A stretch of DNA of 64,000 bases from Pseudacidovorax intermedius (GCF_001476815.1 NZ_LDSL01000061.1:1-64000); one strand, 5' to 3'. Positions 41,664 to 52,065 are shown, counted from the first letter of the stretch. Notes: generated by a model from the letters alone, not told the origin. A program made the numbers and translations.

Positions 41664-41768
41664 GGGGGGACAGCGCGGGCGGAGCCGGCGAGAGTGTGCG
41701 GGCGGCGGCGGCAATGCGGCGTTGGCACAAACCCCCAGCGGGCTGCTGCACTGGCGGCGGCGTTTTCC

Positions 41769-42059
41769 TCAGCCGTCGAAAGACGCCGCCAGCGGCACGT
41801 CCAGCACCGCGTCGCTGCGGGCCTCGGCCACGCAGGGCAGGATCCAGCCCTCGGCCTTTTCCTCGCGCGAGACGCCCGGCCATTCGATGGTGTGCGCCAC
41901 CTCGCCCTGCACCACGCGGCACAGGCAGGTGCGGCAGGTGCCGTTGCGGCAGGAGCTGGGCATGACCACGCCGGCGTCTTCGCCGGCGCGCAGCAGGCTG
42001 CGGCCAGGGGTGGCCGCGAAGCGCAGGCCCGAGGGCTGGAGGACGACGGTGTAGGACAT
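41769..42059 (-). CDS. 2Fe-2S ferredoxin
   Basis: 96-aa plant-type ferredoxin for one-electron transfer in the cytosol. Ligands C37, C42, C45 and C76 (SSCRNGTCRTCLCRV ... LPCVAEA) show the C-x4-C-x2-C ... C pattern, with the usual beta-grasp start MSYTVVLQPS. Its redox partner is not encoded next to it. It reads towards araC and diverges from the GNAT gene. Confidence 0.92.
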   Translation of the reverse strand: MSYTVVLQPSGLRFAATPGRSLLRAGEDAGVVMPSSCRNGTCRTCLCRVVQGEVAHTIEWPGVSREEKAEGWILPCVAEARSDAVLDVPLAASFDG

Positions 42060-42149
42060 GGCAGCGACTGGCGGAGGTGCGCAGTGTAGGCAGCGGCACC
42101 GCCTGGGCCGGGCAGCGACAATGGTTGCCCGATTTTTCCGAAGTGTTGA

Positions 42150-42677
42150 ATGTCTCCGTACGAAGTCTGCCCCGCCGAAACCCGTGACGCCCGGGCCATC
42201 GCCGAGATCCATGCCGCCGCCGCACGTGCCGCCTACCAGGGGCTGGTGCCCGACGACCAGCTCGAAGCGCTGGTCGCGCCCGGCACCCGCGAAGCCAAGT
42301 GGCGCCAAGCCATCGAGTTCGCCGAACCCCAGGTCCACGTCGCCGTGCAGGGCGACCAGGTGATCGGCTTCGTCGGCTTCGATCGCTCGCGCGACCCCAA
42401 GACGCCGCCCACCACGGGCGAGATCTGGGCGCTCTACGTGCACCCCGACCACTGGGGCAAGGGCGTGGCGCTACAGCTGTGGGACGCTGCCGCCGAGGGC
42501 CTGGAGGACGAAGGCTGCACCAACGTCACCGCCTGGGTGCCGCTGCGCAACGAGCGGGCGCTGGCCTTCTTCGAGCACCAGGCGGCCTTCAAGCGCGACA
42601 TGAAGACCGCCAAGACCACCGCCATCACCACCGCCGTGCGCATCGAGGAAGTCCGCCTCAAGCGCGCGCTGGGGTGA
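42150..42677 (+). CDS. GNAT-family N-acetyltransferase
   Basis: 175 aa. Acetyl-CoA binding motif A is visible as IWALYVHPDHWGKGVALQLWDAA (~91-113), with the preceding VIGFVGFDR strand. It probably acetylates an amine on a small molecule or protein; the substrate is not predictable. Starts 90 bp from the divergent ferredoxin. Confidence 0.85.
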   Translation: MSPYEVCPAETRDARAIAEIHAAAARAAYQGLVPDDQLEALVAPGTREAKWRQAIEFAEPQVHVAVQGDQVIGFVGFDRSRDPKTPPTTGEIWALYVHPDHWGKGVALQLWDAAAEGLEDEGCTNVTAWVPLRNERALAFFEHQAAFKRDMKTAKTTAITTAVRIEEVRLKRALG

Positions 42678-42776
42678 GGGCAGGGCGACGCCCACGCCGC
42701 GCGGCCCCCGCCGCGCATTCCCCCGGCGCCTGCATGCAGCGCGCTTTCGCCGTCCCTTCCACCGAGAACCTGCCCC

Positions 42777-43682
<906 letters not shown>

Positions 43683-43764
43683 CGGTGACGGCGCAGCGGC
43701 CGGTGGCAACGCGGATGCACGCCTTCTGCCGCGCAGCCACGGCAGCGCGGCGGCCGTGGGCCGC

Positions 43765-43968
43765 TCAGCGGCGGCGGCGCCAGAGCGCGACGCCCATCAG
43801 CGCCACGCCCAGCACCAGCGCGAACCAGCCGACGGTCTGGGCGCCGCCGACCATCTCGCGCCATCCGGGCGAGCGCAGCCAGAGCGGCGCCAGCAGCACC
43901 GCCACGCCGATGACGGCGCACATGGCGCCGCGCATCAGCATCTGGTCTTCGGGTTTTTTCCTGTTCAT
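43765..43968 (-). CDS. Small two-helix membrane protein (67 aa)
   Basis: Starts MNRKKPEDQMLMRGAMC. Two hydrophobic helices (~13-30 and ~40-62) are joined by a short polar loop, with an Arg-rich end (WRRRR). Resembles small PGPGW/YrhK-like inner-membrane proteins only in layout. Not recognised. A start at 43992 is also possible. Confidence 0.6.
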   Translation of the reverse strand: MNRKKPEDQMLMRGAMCAVIGVAVLLAPLWLRSPGWREMVGGAQTVGWFALVLGVALMGVALWRRRR

Positions 43969-44047
43969 GCGAAGGCTGGGCAAAGCCGCCATGGGCGAAA
44001 AAAAGCGCGGACCTGCCGCGCCTTCCTTCGCCGCCGTGGCGAGCCGT

Positions 44048-44206
44048 TCAACCCTGGTGGGCGCGCTTGCCCGGGTTCTTCTTGCTGCGCGTGGCGGTGC
44101 CGCGCTCCAGGCTGCGCTTCTGGCCGCCGCCGCTGCGCATGACGGTGGCGCCCGGCAGGGGCTTGGTGGCCTTGCGGTCGGCTTCGGTGACGATCTTGTT
44201 GCCCAT
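44048..44206 (-). CDS. Small basic protein (52 aa)
   Basis: Starts MGNKIVTEADRKATKPL, with a very basic Lys/Arg/Gly-rich body (KRSLERGTATRSKKNPGKRAHQG). A strong ribosome site AAGGAG lies nine bases before the ATG. Too basic and short for an enzyme; nucleic-acid or ribosome association is conceivable. No family recognised. Confidence 0.6.
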   Translation of the reverse strand: MGNKIVTEADRKATKPLPGATVMRSGGGQKRSLERGTATRSKKNPGKRAHQG

Positions 44207-44332
44207 GGTGAGTACTCCTTGCTGGACGAGGTGAGAAAAATGCGAAACCCCGTATTGTGGCGCCTTCGGCCCGCCGCGCGTTTTTGCGCTCCAATCCATG
44301 GCCCGGACGCCTGCGCATCCGGCCGTCCGACC

Positions 44333-44758
44333 ATGACCTGCATTCCCCTCCTGCCCGCGCGCTTCACGACGCGCCCGCTGTCCCCACTGCTCGCGGCCTG
44401 CGCGCTGGGCGCCGCCGCCACGGCCGCCATGGCCCAGGCCGATGTCCGCGACTTTCCCGGCGCGGCCCTGCGGCTGCTGCAGGCCGAGCAGGCCGCCATC
44501 GACCGCGCGGTGGCCGACCGCGACCGCGACCAGTTCGAGGTGTCGATGGCCCGCACCCTGGCCTTCACCGAGGCCTGGGACTTCAAGAGCCACGCCAATC
44601 CCGCGCTCGCGCCCTATGCCGCCTGCACCGAGGCCATCGCCGACCTGCACGTGACCGGCCTGTGCCGCATGCTGCCGGCCGCCGAAGGCTGCCAGCCTTC
44701 GCCCGCGCTGCGCCTGGCCGAAAACATCCAACGCTGCCGCCAACTGGCCACACCATGA
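44333..44758 (+). CDS. Exported protein of unknown function (141 aa)
   Basis: Signal peptide ~1-35 (LLAACALGAAATAAMAQA, cleavage after Ala-Gln-Ala). The mature part is helical and has four Cys (AACTEA, GLCRM, EGCQP, QRCRQ), perhaps two disulfides. Its stop overlaps the next gene's start (ATGA). Not recognised. Periplasmic location inferred. Confidence 0.7.
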   Translation: MTCIPLLPARFTTRPLSPLLAACALGAAATAAMAQADVRDFPGAALRLLQAEQAAIDRAVADRDRDQFEVSMARTLAFTEAWDFKSHANPALAPYAACTEAIADLHVTGLCRMLPAAEGCQPSPALRLAENIQRCRQLATP

Positions 44759-45429
44759 CCACTGCCAACGAACGACCCCCCATCGAGATCGAGACCGGCC
44801 CGAACCCCCGCGCCACCGTGCTGCTGATGCACGGCCTGGGCGCCGACGGCAGCGACTTCGTGCCCATCGTGCAGGAGATGAAGCCCGCACTCGCCGCCAT
44901 CGGCCCGGTGCGCTTCGTCTTCCCCAATGCGCCGGTGCAGCCGGTCACCATCAATGGCGGCTACGTCATGCCTGCCTGGTACGACATCCTCGGCCCTGGC
45001 CGGCCCGAGGACGCAGCCGGCCTGCGCCGCTCGCAGGCCACGCTGGAAGGCCTGCTGGTGCGCGAGCGCGAGCGCGGCATCGCCAGCGAGCGCACCGTGA
45101 TCGCCGGCTTCTCGCAGGGCTGCGCGATGGCGCTGCTGACCGGGCTGCGCCATGCCCATCCGCTGGCCGGCATCGTGGGCCTGTCGGGCTACCTGCCGCT
45201 GGCCGAGCTGACCGAGGCCGAGCGGCATCCGGCCAACCTGCGCACGCCCATCTTCCTGGCCCACGGCAGCCGCGACAACGTGGTGGTGCCGGCCCGCGCC
45301 GAGCATGGCCGCGACACGCTGCAGCGCCTGGGCCATCCGGTCGAGTGGCACAGCTACCCGATGGACCACAGCGTCTGCATGGAAGAGATCGGAGACATCG
45401 CCGCCTTCCTGCAGCGCGTGCTCGGCTGA
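44755..45429 (+). CDS. Carboxylesterase/phospholipase, alpha/beta hydrolase
   Basis: 224-aa serine hydrolase of the PF02230 group. Nucleophile S120 in GFSQGCAMAL, acid Asp in HGSRDNVV (~186) and His in PMDHSVC (~204); oxyanion region LLMHGLGADGSDF. It hydrolyses short-chain esters or acyl thioesters, and homologues include acyl-protein thioesterases. Translationally coupled to the exported protein upstream. Confidence 0.9.
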   Translation: MTTANERPPIEIETGPNPRATVLLMHGLGADGSDFVPIVQEMKPALAAIGPVRFVFPNAPVQPVTINGGYVMPAWYDILGPGRPEDAAGLRRSQATLEGLLVRERERGIASERTVIAGFSQGCAMALLTGLRHAHPLAGIVGLSGYLPLAELTEAERHPANLRTPIFLAHGSRDNVVVPARAEHGRDTLQRLGHPVEWHSYPMDHSVCMEEIGDIAAFLQRVLG

Positions 45430-45546
45430 CCGGCCGATTGCTGCCGCTGCCGCGGGGGAGGGGCCCGTTCCGGGCGAGAGGACCCTCGGCGGCAGGATGC
45501 GGCGGGCGGTGGTACCGTCCGCCCGAAATCCAGAACTCCAACGACG

Positions 45547-47118
45547 ATGCACATGAACAGACTTCAACATCGGCTGGGTGGCCTCGCGCCCGCCCGGCTC
45601 CAGGGCATCCGTCGCGGCATCGAGAAGGAAAGCCTGCGCGCGCGGCCGGACGGCAAGCTCGCGCTCACGCCCCATCCGGCGGCGCTGGGCAGTGCGCTCA
45701 CGCATCCGCACATCACCACCGACTTCAGCGAATCGCAGCTGGAGCTCATCACCGGCGTGCATGCCGACGTCGACGCCTGCCTGGCCGAGCTGACCGAGGT
45801 GCACCAGTTCACCTACCGCGTGCTGCGCGAGGCCGGCGGCGACGAGATGATGTGGGTTTCCAGCATGCCCTGCGGCCTGCCGTCGGACGAGACCATTCCG
45901 CTGGGCCTGTACGGCACCTCGAACGTGGGCCGCGCCAAGAGCGTCTACCGCATGGGCCTGGGCCACCGCTACGGCCGTCGCATGCAGACCATCTCGGGCA
46001 TCCACTACAACTGGTCGATGCCCGAGGTGTCGAGCGAGGACTACTTCGCGCTGATCCGCAACTTCCGCCGCCAGGCCTTCCTGCTGCTGGTGCTGTTCGG
46101 TGCCTCGCCCGCCGTGTGCGCGAGCTTCGTCGAAGGCCGGCCGCATGCGCTTGAGCCGATCGGCGCGTACACCATGCACAAGCCCCATGCGACCTCCCTG
46201 CGCATGGGCCGCCTGGGCTACCAGAGCGAGGCGCAGGCCTCCCTCTTCGTCAGCTACAACGGGCTGGACGGCTACGGCGCCTCCCTGGCCGATGCGCTGA
46301 CGCGGCCCTATCCGGCCTACGAGGCCATCGGCGTGCGCAACCTGGGCGGCGAATACAACCAGCTCGCCACCACGCTGCTGCAGATCGAGAACGAGTTCTA
46401 CGGCACCATCCGGCCCAAGCGCACCATCTTCCCCGGCGAGCGCCCGCTGCATGCGTTGCGCGAGCGCGGCGTCGAATACGTCGAGGTCCGGCTGATGGAC
46501 CTCGACCCCTTCGAGCCGGTGGGCATCGGCGCGCAGACCATGCGCTTCCTCGACGTGTTCCTGCTGCAGTGCCTGCTGCACGAAAGCCCGCCCGACAGCC
46601 GTGACGAGATCGTCGAGATGCAGCACAACCAGCACCTGGTGGCCGAATGCGGCCGCCAACCCGGGCTGATGCTGCGCCGCGGCGGCCAGGCCGTGGCGCT
46701 GGCGGACTGGGGCCGCGAGATCCTGGCCGAGTGCCGGCCCATCGCCGAGGCCATGGACGCGGCCCTGGGCAGCGGCGACGCCCATGCCCGCGCCGTGGAC
46801 GCCGCGCTGCAGTCGCTGGCCCAGCCCGACACGCTGCCCTCGGCCCGCGTGCTGCAGGCCATGTCGGCGTCGCATGCGGATTCCTTCACCAGCTTCGTCA
46901 CCGCCCGCTCGCACGAGGCGCAGCGCGACCTGCTGGCGCGGCCCTGGACGCCCGGGCAGCAGGCCCGCTACGAGGCGATGAGCGCCGAATCGGTCCGTGC
47001 CCAGCAGCAGATCGAGGCCAGCGACACGCTGCCCTTCGAGGAATACCGCCAGCAGTACACCTCGCCCGGCCGCCTCGGCCTGCGGCCGGTGCAGGGCGAG
47101 GTGCTGCTGGCCATCTGA
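45547..47118 (+). CDS. gshA: Glutamate-cysteine ligase
   Basis: ATP-dependent first step of glutathione synthesis, giving gamma-glutamylcysteine. 523 aa, the proteobacterial GshA type. Clear motifs: GIEKESLR at ~24, TDFSESQLELITG, WVSSMPCGLP, YGRRMQTISGIHYNWS and YVEVRLMDLDPFEP. No gshB follows. Its product can also serve as sulphur donor for ergothioneine in some bacteria, which may link it to egtB 32 kb away. ATG 45553 is an alternative start. Confidence 0.95.
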   Translation: MHMNRLQHRLGGLAPARLQGIRRGIEKESLRARPDGKLALTPHPAALGSALTHPHITTDFSESQLELITGVHADVDACLAELTEVHQFTYRVLREAGGDEMMWVSSMPCGLPSDETIPLGLYGTSNVGRAKSVYRMGLGHRYGRRMQTISGIHYNWSMPEVSSEDYFALIRNFRRQAFLLLVLFGASPAVCASFVEGRPHALEPIGAYTMHKPHATSLRMGRLGYQSEAQASLFVSYNGLDGYGASLADALTRPYPAYEAIGVRNLGGEYNQLATTLLQIENEFYGTIRPKRTIFPGERPLHALRERGVEYVEVRLMDLDPFEPVGIGAQTMRFLDVFLLQCLLHESPPDSRDEIVEMQHNQHLVAECGRQPGLMLRRGGQAVALADWGREILAECRPIAEAMDAALGSGDAHARAVDAALQSLAQPDTLPSARVLQAMSASHADSFTSFVTARSHEAQRDLLARPWTPGQQARYEAMSAESVRAQQQIEASDTLPFEEYRQQYTSPGRLGLRPVQGEVLLAI

Positions 47119-47251
47119 TCCGGTGCTCACCGGCCCGCACGGGCCTTGGGCGCCGGGCGCGCAGCCGCGGCGCTGTCACATCCCCGTCATGTCCCGAAGC
47201 GCCAATCGGCGCGGCCTGCGCGCGGTGCGCAGGCCTGACCGACGGACAACG

Positions 47252-49405
47252 ATGAACACGACAGCACGACGAGCAATGAGGGGATGGGCAGTGGCGGCAG
47301 GCGCGGGCCTGCTGCTGAGCGCCTGCGGCGGTGGCAGCCATGGCGTGTGGACGCCCCTGGCCGGCACCACCACCGGCAGCGGCACCACCGGCAGCACGAC
47401 GCCGGCAGCGAGCAGCGGCAATGCCGGCGGCAGCACGGCACCGGCCGCAACCACCGGCGTGTTCCTCGACGCGGCCGTCGAAGGCCTGGACTACCAGGCC
47501 GGCAGCGCCGCCGTCGCGCAGACCGATGCGCAGGGCCGCTTCCAGTGCATGCCGGGCGACACGGTGCGCTTCCGCGCCGGCGCGCTGGAGCTGGGTTCCG
47601 CACCCTGCGGCAGCATCGTCACGCCGCTGACCCTGGCGGGCCAGGCGGCCACGTCGGCGGGCGTGCAGGCCGATGCCGTGGTCAACCGGCTGCTGGCGCT
47701 GCAGGCGCTGGACGACGACGGCGATCCGTCCAACGGCATCCGCCTGAGCGCCGAGCTCAAGGCCCGCCTGAAGGCCGGTGCGCTGGACTTCGCCGCGCCC
47801 GCCGCCAGCTTCAACACCGCGCTGCAGGCCGTGCTGACCGCGCTGCCCGCGCCCTGGGCCGCGCGCACGGTGGACGACGGCCGCCGCCAGCTGGCCCGCG
47901 AGCATTTCGAAAGCACCCTGGCCTCCGCCGCCGGCATGCCGGTGCCGGCGACCTTCACCCAGACCAATGCCCTGGGCGCCGTCGGCATCAGCGTCACGCG
48001 CTACCAGCTGCAGGCGGACGCCAAGTACTACGTGCCCTACGAAGGCGCGCAGGCCGCGGTGAAGGCCGACTTCCCGTTGGGCTTCCTGCCCGCCTACGGC
48101 TCCGGCCTCGCCTTCAAGGGCCGTGCCGACGACGGCACGCTGGAGTTCTATGCCGTGACCGACCGCGGCCCCAACGGCGACGGCCCCACGGTGCCGGTGC
48201 CCGGCGACACCAGCGGCGCCACCAGCGTCAGCAAGGTGTTCCCCGCGCCTTCGTTCGCGCCCAGCTTCGGCCTGCTGCGCGTCGGCAGGAACGGCGCCGT
48301 GCTCGCGTCGAGCACGGCCCTGCGCGTGGATGCGCAGACCAAGGTCACGGGCCTGCCGCCCAAGGCCGGCAGCGTGGGCTCGACCGGCGAGATACCGCTG
48401 ACCGACACCTACGTCTTCGACGCCGCCAAGTCGGGCTTCGACGCCAACGGCCTGGACCCCGAATCCATGGTCTACGACAAGGCGCGCAACGTGCTGTGGA
48501 CCAGCGACGAATACGGCCCCTTCGTGGCCCGCGTCAACATCGCCACCGGCGTGATCGAGAAGAAGTACGCCCCGGGCAACGGCCTGCCCGCCGTGTTCGC
48601 CAAGCGCCGCCTCAACCGCGGCATGGAAGGGCTGACGCTGGATGCGGCCACCGGGCGCCTGCACGGCTTCCTGCAGAGCCCCATCGACCCCAAGGACGGC
48701 AGCGGCAAATCGCTCAAGGCCAAGCCGCCGGGCGGCAGCAACACCGACGTGCGCCACATCGCCAAGTTCGCGCGCTGGGTGGAGTTCGATCCGGCCACGG
48801 AGACGTCCAGGTCCTATGCCTATCCCATCGACGGCTCGGCCTACGACAAGGACCGCACCGGCAACGCCAAGCTGGGCGACGTGGTGAGCCTGGGCAACGG
48901 CCGCTTCGTCGTCATCGAGCAGGGCGCGCGCAAGAGCGACGGCAAGGTGATGAACAAGCTGATGCTGGTCGAGCTGCCCGCCGCCGCGACCGACATCGCG
49001 GCCATGGACGAGAACCTGGAGATCAGCAGCATCACCCAGGCGGCCTCGGGCGGCGTGAGCTACGCCAACGTGGTGACGATGAAGAAGACCGAGCTGCTGG
49101 ACCTGAACGCGCTCGGCTGGCTGGCCGAGAAGGCCGAGGGCCTGGCTCTGGTGGACGACAACACCCTGGCCCTGGTCAACGACAACGACTTCGGTCTGGG
49201 CACCGTGCTGCTGGACGCCAACGGCAACAAGGTGGACGGCAGCATCGAGGACTGCACGGTCGATGCCAAGGGCGCCATCGTCAGCGGCTGCCCCGCCGGC
49301 GTGGTCAAGGCCCGCATCACGCGCGGCAGCGATTCGGAGCGGCCCACGCGCGTGTGGCTGATCAAGCTGGACCGCGCGCTGTCCGGCCTGCGCCTGCCGG
49401 GCTGA
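47252..49405 (+). CDS. Phytase-like esterase-domain lipoprotein
   Basis: 717 aa. Lipoprotein signal with lipobox LLSACGG, then a Gly/Ser/Thr/Ala linker (~40-70). A domain of ~130 residues follows (FLDAAVEGLDYQAGSA ... a DUF-like beta sandwich seen in surface lipoproteins), then a C-terminal PF13449-like 'esterase-like activity of phytase' domain (~270-715; YAVTDRGPNGD, NGLDPESMVYDKARNVLWTSDEYGPFVARVN, NRGMEGLTLDAATGRLHGFLQSP). Predicted beta-propeller, outer-membrane or periplasmic, possibly acting on phosphoesters. Convergent with hemH, with a repeat element between. Confidence 0.87.
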   Translation: MNTTARRAMRGWAVAAGAGLLLSACGGGSHGVWTPLAGTTTGSGTTGSTTPAASSGNAGGSTAPAATTGVFLDAAVEGLDYQAGSAAVAQTDAQGRFQCMPGDTVRFRAGALELGSAPCGSIVTPLTLAGQAATSAGVQADAVVNRLLALQALDDDGDPSNGIRLSAELKARLKAGALDFAAPAASFNTALQAVLTALPAPWAARTVDDGRRQLAREHFESTLASAAGMPVPATFTQTNALGAVGISVTRYQLQADAKYYVPYEGAQAAVKADFPLGFLPAYGSGLAFKGRADDGTLEFYAVTDRGPNGDGPTVPVPGDTSGATSVSKVFPAPSFAPSFGLLRVGRNGAVLASSTALRVDAQTKVTGLPPKAGSVGSTGEIPLTDTYVFDAAKSGFDANGLDPESMVYDKARNVLWTSDEYGPFVARVNIATGVIEKKYAPGNGLPAVFAKRRLNRGMEGLTLDAATGRLHGFLQSPIDPKDGSGKSLKAKPPGGSNTDVRHIAKFARWVEFDPATETSRSYAYPIDGSAYDKDRTGNAKLGDVVSLGNGRFVVIEQGARKSDGKVMNKLMLVELPAAATDIAAMDENLEISSITQAASGGVSYANVVTMKKTELLDLNALGWLAEKAEGLALVDDNTLALVNDNDFGLGTVLLDANGNKVDGSIEDCTVDAKGAIVSGCPAGVVKARITRGSDSERPTRVWLIKLDRALSGLRLPG

Positions 49406-49452
49406 GCCGGCGCTGGCTCGGCCTGGCCTGGCCGGCACCCGGCGATCTTCCT

Positions 49453-49568
49453 CCCTCTCCCCTCGCGGGAGAGGGCCGGGGAGAGGGGAATGTTCCGTCC
49501 GCCCGGCGCAGCGTCGTCGGACGCGACCGCCCCCTCTCCCCAACCCCTCTCCCGCGAGGGGAGAGGGG
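49453..49568. repeat. Paired palindromic repeat (REP-doublet type), copy 2
   Basis: Same paired inverted arms as at 1646-1762 (CCCTCTCCCCTCGCGGGAGA and complement, with GGGGAGAGGG tails), here with a different ~45-bp spacer. It lies between the convergent phytase-like and hemH genes, where the stems could also act as terminators. Confidence 0.92.
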
Positions 49569-49603
49569 CGCGAGCCCCGCCTTCCGCACCGTTCCCAGGC
49601 CCT

Positions 49604-50614
49604 TCAGCCTTCGCGCGTCGGCCAGCCCTGCAGATGCCGCTCGGCCAATCGCGTGAGCGCCGCCATCCAGTGCGCGTCCTCGTTGAGGCAGGGGATGTAG
49701 TGGAAGGCCTCGCCGCCCGATTCCAGGAAGGCTTCGCGCGCTTCCATGGCGATTTCTTCCAGCGTCTCCAGGCAGTCGGCCGGAAAGCCGGGGCACATCA
49801 CGTCCACCCGCTTGAGGCCCTCCTTCGCCAGCTGCCGCAGCGTCGGCTCGGTGTACGGTTGCAGCCATTCGGCGGCGCCGAAGCGCGACTGGAAGGTGGC
49901 GCGCCAGGCCTCGGGCGGCAGGCCCAGGCGTTCGGCCAGCAGCTCGGCGGTGCGCATGCACTGCACCTGGTAGGGATCGCCCAGCCGGATGTTGCGCGCG
50001 GGAATGCCGTGGAAGCTCATCACCAGCATCTGGCCGCGGCCGTGGGCCTGCCAGTGCTGCTCCACGCTGCGGGCCAGCGCGTCGATGGTAGCGGCGTCGT
50101 CGTGGTAGTCGGCCACGAAGCGCAGCTCGGGCACGCGGCGCGCCCTGGCGCACCAGTCGTTGACGGCGTCGACCATGCTGGCCGTGGTGGTGCCCGAGTA
50201 CTGCGGATAGGCCTGCAGCACCAGCACGCGGTGGATGCCGGCATCGGCCAGCTGCTGCAGGCGCGTGGCGACCGAGGGCTCGCCGTAGCGCATGGCATGC
50301 AGCACCTGCACGCGGTGGCCGGCCTGCGCCAGGCCTTCGCCCAGCAGCCGGGCCTGCGCCTCGGTGTGCACCGCCAGGGGCGAGCCCTGCGGCGTCCACA
50401 CGCTGGCGTACTTGGCCGCCGACTTGGCCGGCCGGGTGCGCAGAATGATGCCGTGCAGGATCGGCAGCCAGGCGGCGCGCGGAATCTCCACCACGCGCGG
50501 ATCGCCCAGGAACTGGGCCAGGTAGGGCCGCACCGCGGCGGCCGTGGGGGCGGCCGGCGAGCCGAGGTTGCACCAGAGGACGGCGGCGCCGGAGGAGGGG
50601 GACGGGGAAGGCAT
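49604..50614 (-). CDS. hemH: Ferrochelatase
   Basis: Inserts Fe(II) into protoporphyrin IX as the last step of haem synthesis. 336 aa. Family motifs: NLGSPAAPT near the start, LQAYPQYSGTT (~133-143), catalytic H202 in MSFHGIP, and CPGFPADCLETLEEI (~275-289). The start at 50614 leaves only 15 bp to the divergent HAD gene, so its promoter must overlap that gene. Confidence 0.94.
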   Translation of the reverse strand: MPSPSPSSGAAVLWCNLGSPAAPTAAAVRPYLAQFLGDPRVVEIPRAAWLPILHGIILRTRPAKSAAKYASVWTPQGSPLAVHTEAQARLLGEGLAQAGHRVQVLHAMRYGEPSVATRLQQLADAGIHRVLVLQAYPQYSGTTTASMVDAVNDWCARARRVPELRFVADYHDDAATIDALARSVEQHWQAHGRGQMLVMSFHGIPARNIRLGDPYQVQCMRTAELLAERLGLPPEAWRATFQSRFGAAEWLQPYTEPTLRQLAKEGLKRVDVMCPGFPADCLETLEEIAMEAREAFLESGGEAFHYIPCLNEDAHWMAALTRLAERHLQGWPTREG

Positions 50615-50629
50615 GCGCTATTCTGGGCC

Positions 50630-51361
50630 ATGCCCGAGACCCTTCACGCCGGACTGGACCGGCAGCGCATCGCCGCCATCACCCTCGACCTGGACGACAC
50701 CCTGTGGCCCGTGTGGCCCGCCATCGAACGCGCCGAAGGCGTGCTGCACCAGTGGCTGCAACGGCACGCACCGCGCACGGCCGAGCTGGTCGCCTCGCCG
50801 GCCGAATTGCGGGCGCTGCGCGTCGCGACCGAGAAGGAGCGCTCCGACCTGGCCCACGATCTGGCGGCGCTGCGGCGCGAGTCCATCCGCCTGGCGCTGC
50901 GCCGCTCCGGCGAGGACCCCGCCCTGGCCGAACCCGCCTTCGAGGCCTTCTATGCCGAGCGCCAGCGCGTGGAGCTGTACGAGGACGCGGCACCGGCCCT
51001 GGACTGGCTGGCCGCGCGCTATCCGCTGGTGGCCGTCTCAAATGGCAATGCCGACCTGGGCCTCACCGGCGTGGCCCGCTGGTTCCGCGGCGGCTTCAGC
51101 GCCTACCTGTTCGGCAAGGCCAAGCCCGATGCGGCCATCTTCCATGCCGCGGCGGCCTCGGTCGGCGTGGCGGCCGATCAGGTGCTGCACGTGGGCGACG
51201 ATGCCGCGCTGGATGTGGCGGGCGCGCTGGGCGCCGGCATGCAGGCGGCCTGGCTGGTGCGCGACGAGCGACCCTGGGCCGACGGCGCGCGGCCGCAGCT
51301 GATCGTGCCGGACCTGCGGGCCCTGTGCGTGGCGCTGGGCGCCGCGCCCGATCTCGGCTGA
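50630..51361 (+). CDS. HAD-superfamily phosphatase
   Basis: 243 aa. Motif I LDLDDTLW with nucleophile D20 and D22; motif II VSNGNAD; motif III lysine in GKAKPDAAIF; motif IV HVGDDAALDV. A helical C1-type cap lies between. It resembles HAD-IA phosphatases acting on small phosphorylated metabolites (YjjG/5'-nucleotidase-like), but the substrate is open. Divergent from hemH. Confidence 0.88.
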   Translation: MPETLHAGLDRQRIAAITLDLDDTLWPVWPAIERAEGVLHQWLQRHAPRTAELVASPAELRALRVATEKERSDLAHDLAALRRESIRLALRRSGEDPALAEPAFEAFYAERQRVELYEDAAPALDWLAARYPLVAVSNGNADLGLTGVARWFRGGFSAYLFGKAKPDAAIFHAAAASVGVAADQVLHVGDDAALDVAGALGAGMQAAWLVRDERPWADGARPQLIVPDLRALCVALGAAPDLG

Positions 51362-51389
51362 GCGCCGCGAGGCGCCGGCTGCGCGCAGA

Positions 51390-51465
51390 TCCCCGGCTTT
51401 TCCGGGGAACCTTTGCGCCGGCGCCTTGCACCCACCTGACGGCCGCGCCTCGTGAGGGCGCGGCC
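51390..51465 (+). terminator. Two hairpins after the HAD gene
   Basis: TCCCCGG (51390-51396) pairs with CCGGGGA (51402-51408). GGCCGCGCC (51441-51449) pairs with GGCGCGGCC (51457-51465) and is followed by GCTTCCTTTCC. Only the second has a downstream T-rich stretch, so it is the likelier terminator. Confidence 0.5.
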
Positions 51466-51518
51466 GCTTCCTTTCCGCCATCCCTCTTCCACTTCTTCTT
51501 CGACAAGGACCGTTTCCG

Positions 51519-51986
51519 ATGATGTTCGCCCGTTCCCTTCGCCTCTCGACGCCGCGCCTCGTGCTCATGCTGCTGCTGATGCTGGCCACCGTGTCGACCG
51601 CCTGGGCCCGTGAGATGGTCAGCGCGGCGCGCGACGGCACCACGCTGCGCGCCGGCCCGGGCACGAAGCACGAGGCACGCTGGCAGGTGGACAAGGGCTA
51701 TCCGCTGGAGGTGCTGCGCCGCCAGGGCGGCTGGCTGCAGGTGCGCGACTTCGAGGGCGACCGCAGCTGGGTGGCCCGCTCCGTGACCAACCGCACGCCG
51801 CACGTGGTGTCGACCGCCGGACGGCTCAACATCCGCGCCAGCGCCGCGCCGCGGGCGCGCATCCTGGCCGTGGCCGAATACGGCGAGGTGCTGCGGGTGT
51901 TGGGCAGCCAGGGCGACTGGCTGAAGGTGCGCAGCAGCCACGGCCGCGTGGGCTGGGTGTCCAAGCGCCTGACCTGGGGCCGTTGA
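51519..51986 (+). CDS. Exported SH3-domain protein
   Basis: 155 aa with a signal peptide (~1-30, ending STAWA). Two bacterial SH3 repeats follow (~34-88: LRAGPGTKHEARWQVDKGYPLEV; ~95-150: LNIRASAAPRARILAVAEYGEVL ... GWVSKR). Such proteins bind peptidoglycan or periplasmic partners. No catalytic domain. ATG 51522 is an equally possible start. Convergent with hpnE. Confidence 0.88.
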   Translation: MMFARSLRLSTPRLVLMLLLMLATVSTAWAREMVSAARDGTTLRAGPGTKHEARWQVDKGYPLEVLRRQGGWLQVRDFEGDRSWVARSVTNRTPHVVSTAGRLNIRASAAPRARILAVAEYGEVLRVLGSQGDWLKVRSSHGRVGWVSKRLTWGR

Positions 51987-52065
51987 GAAGGACGCCCTCT
52001 GAGGCGACGGCATCCCGGGCGCGCCCGCTGCCCATCGGGGATCCATGCGCGCAGCCCGGCCGGAT

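Noticed and set aside
47125-47150. GGCCCG/CGGGCC hairpin after gshA
   Set aside because: Short stem with a 2-base loop and no T-run; not enough to call a terminator.
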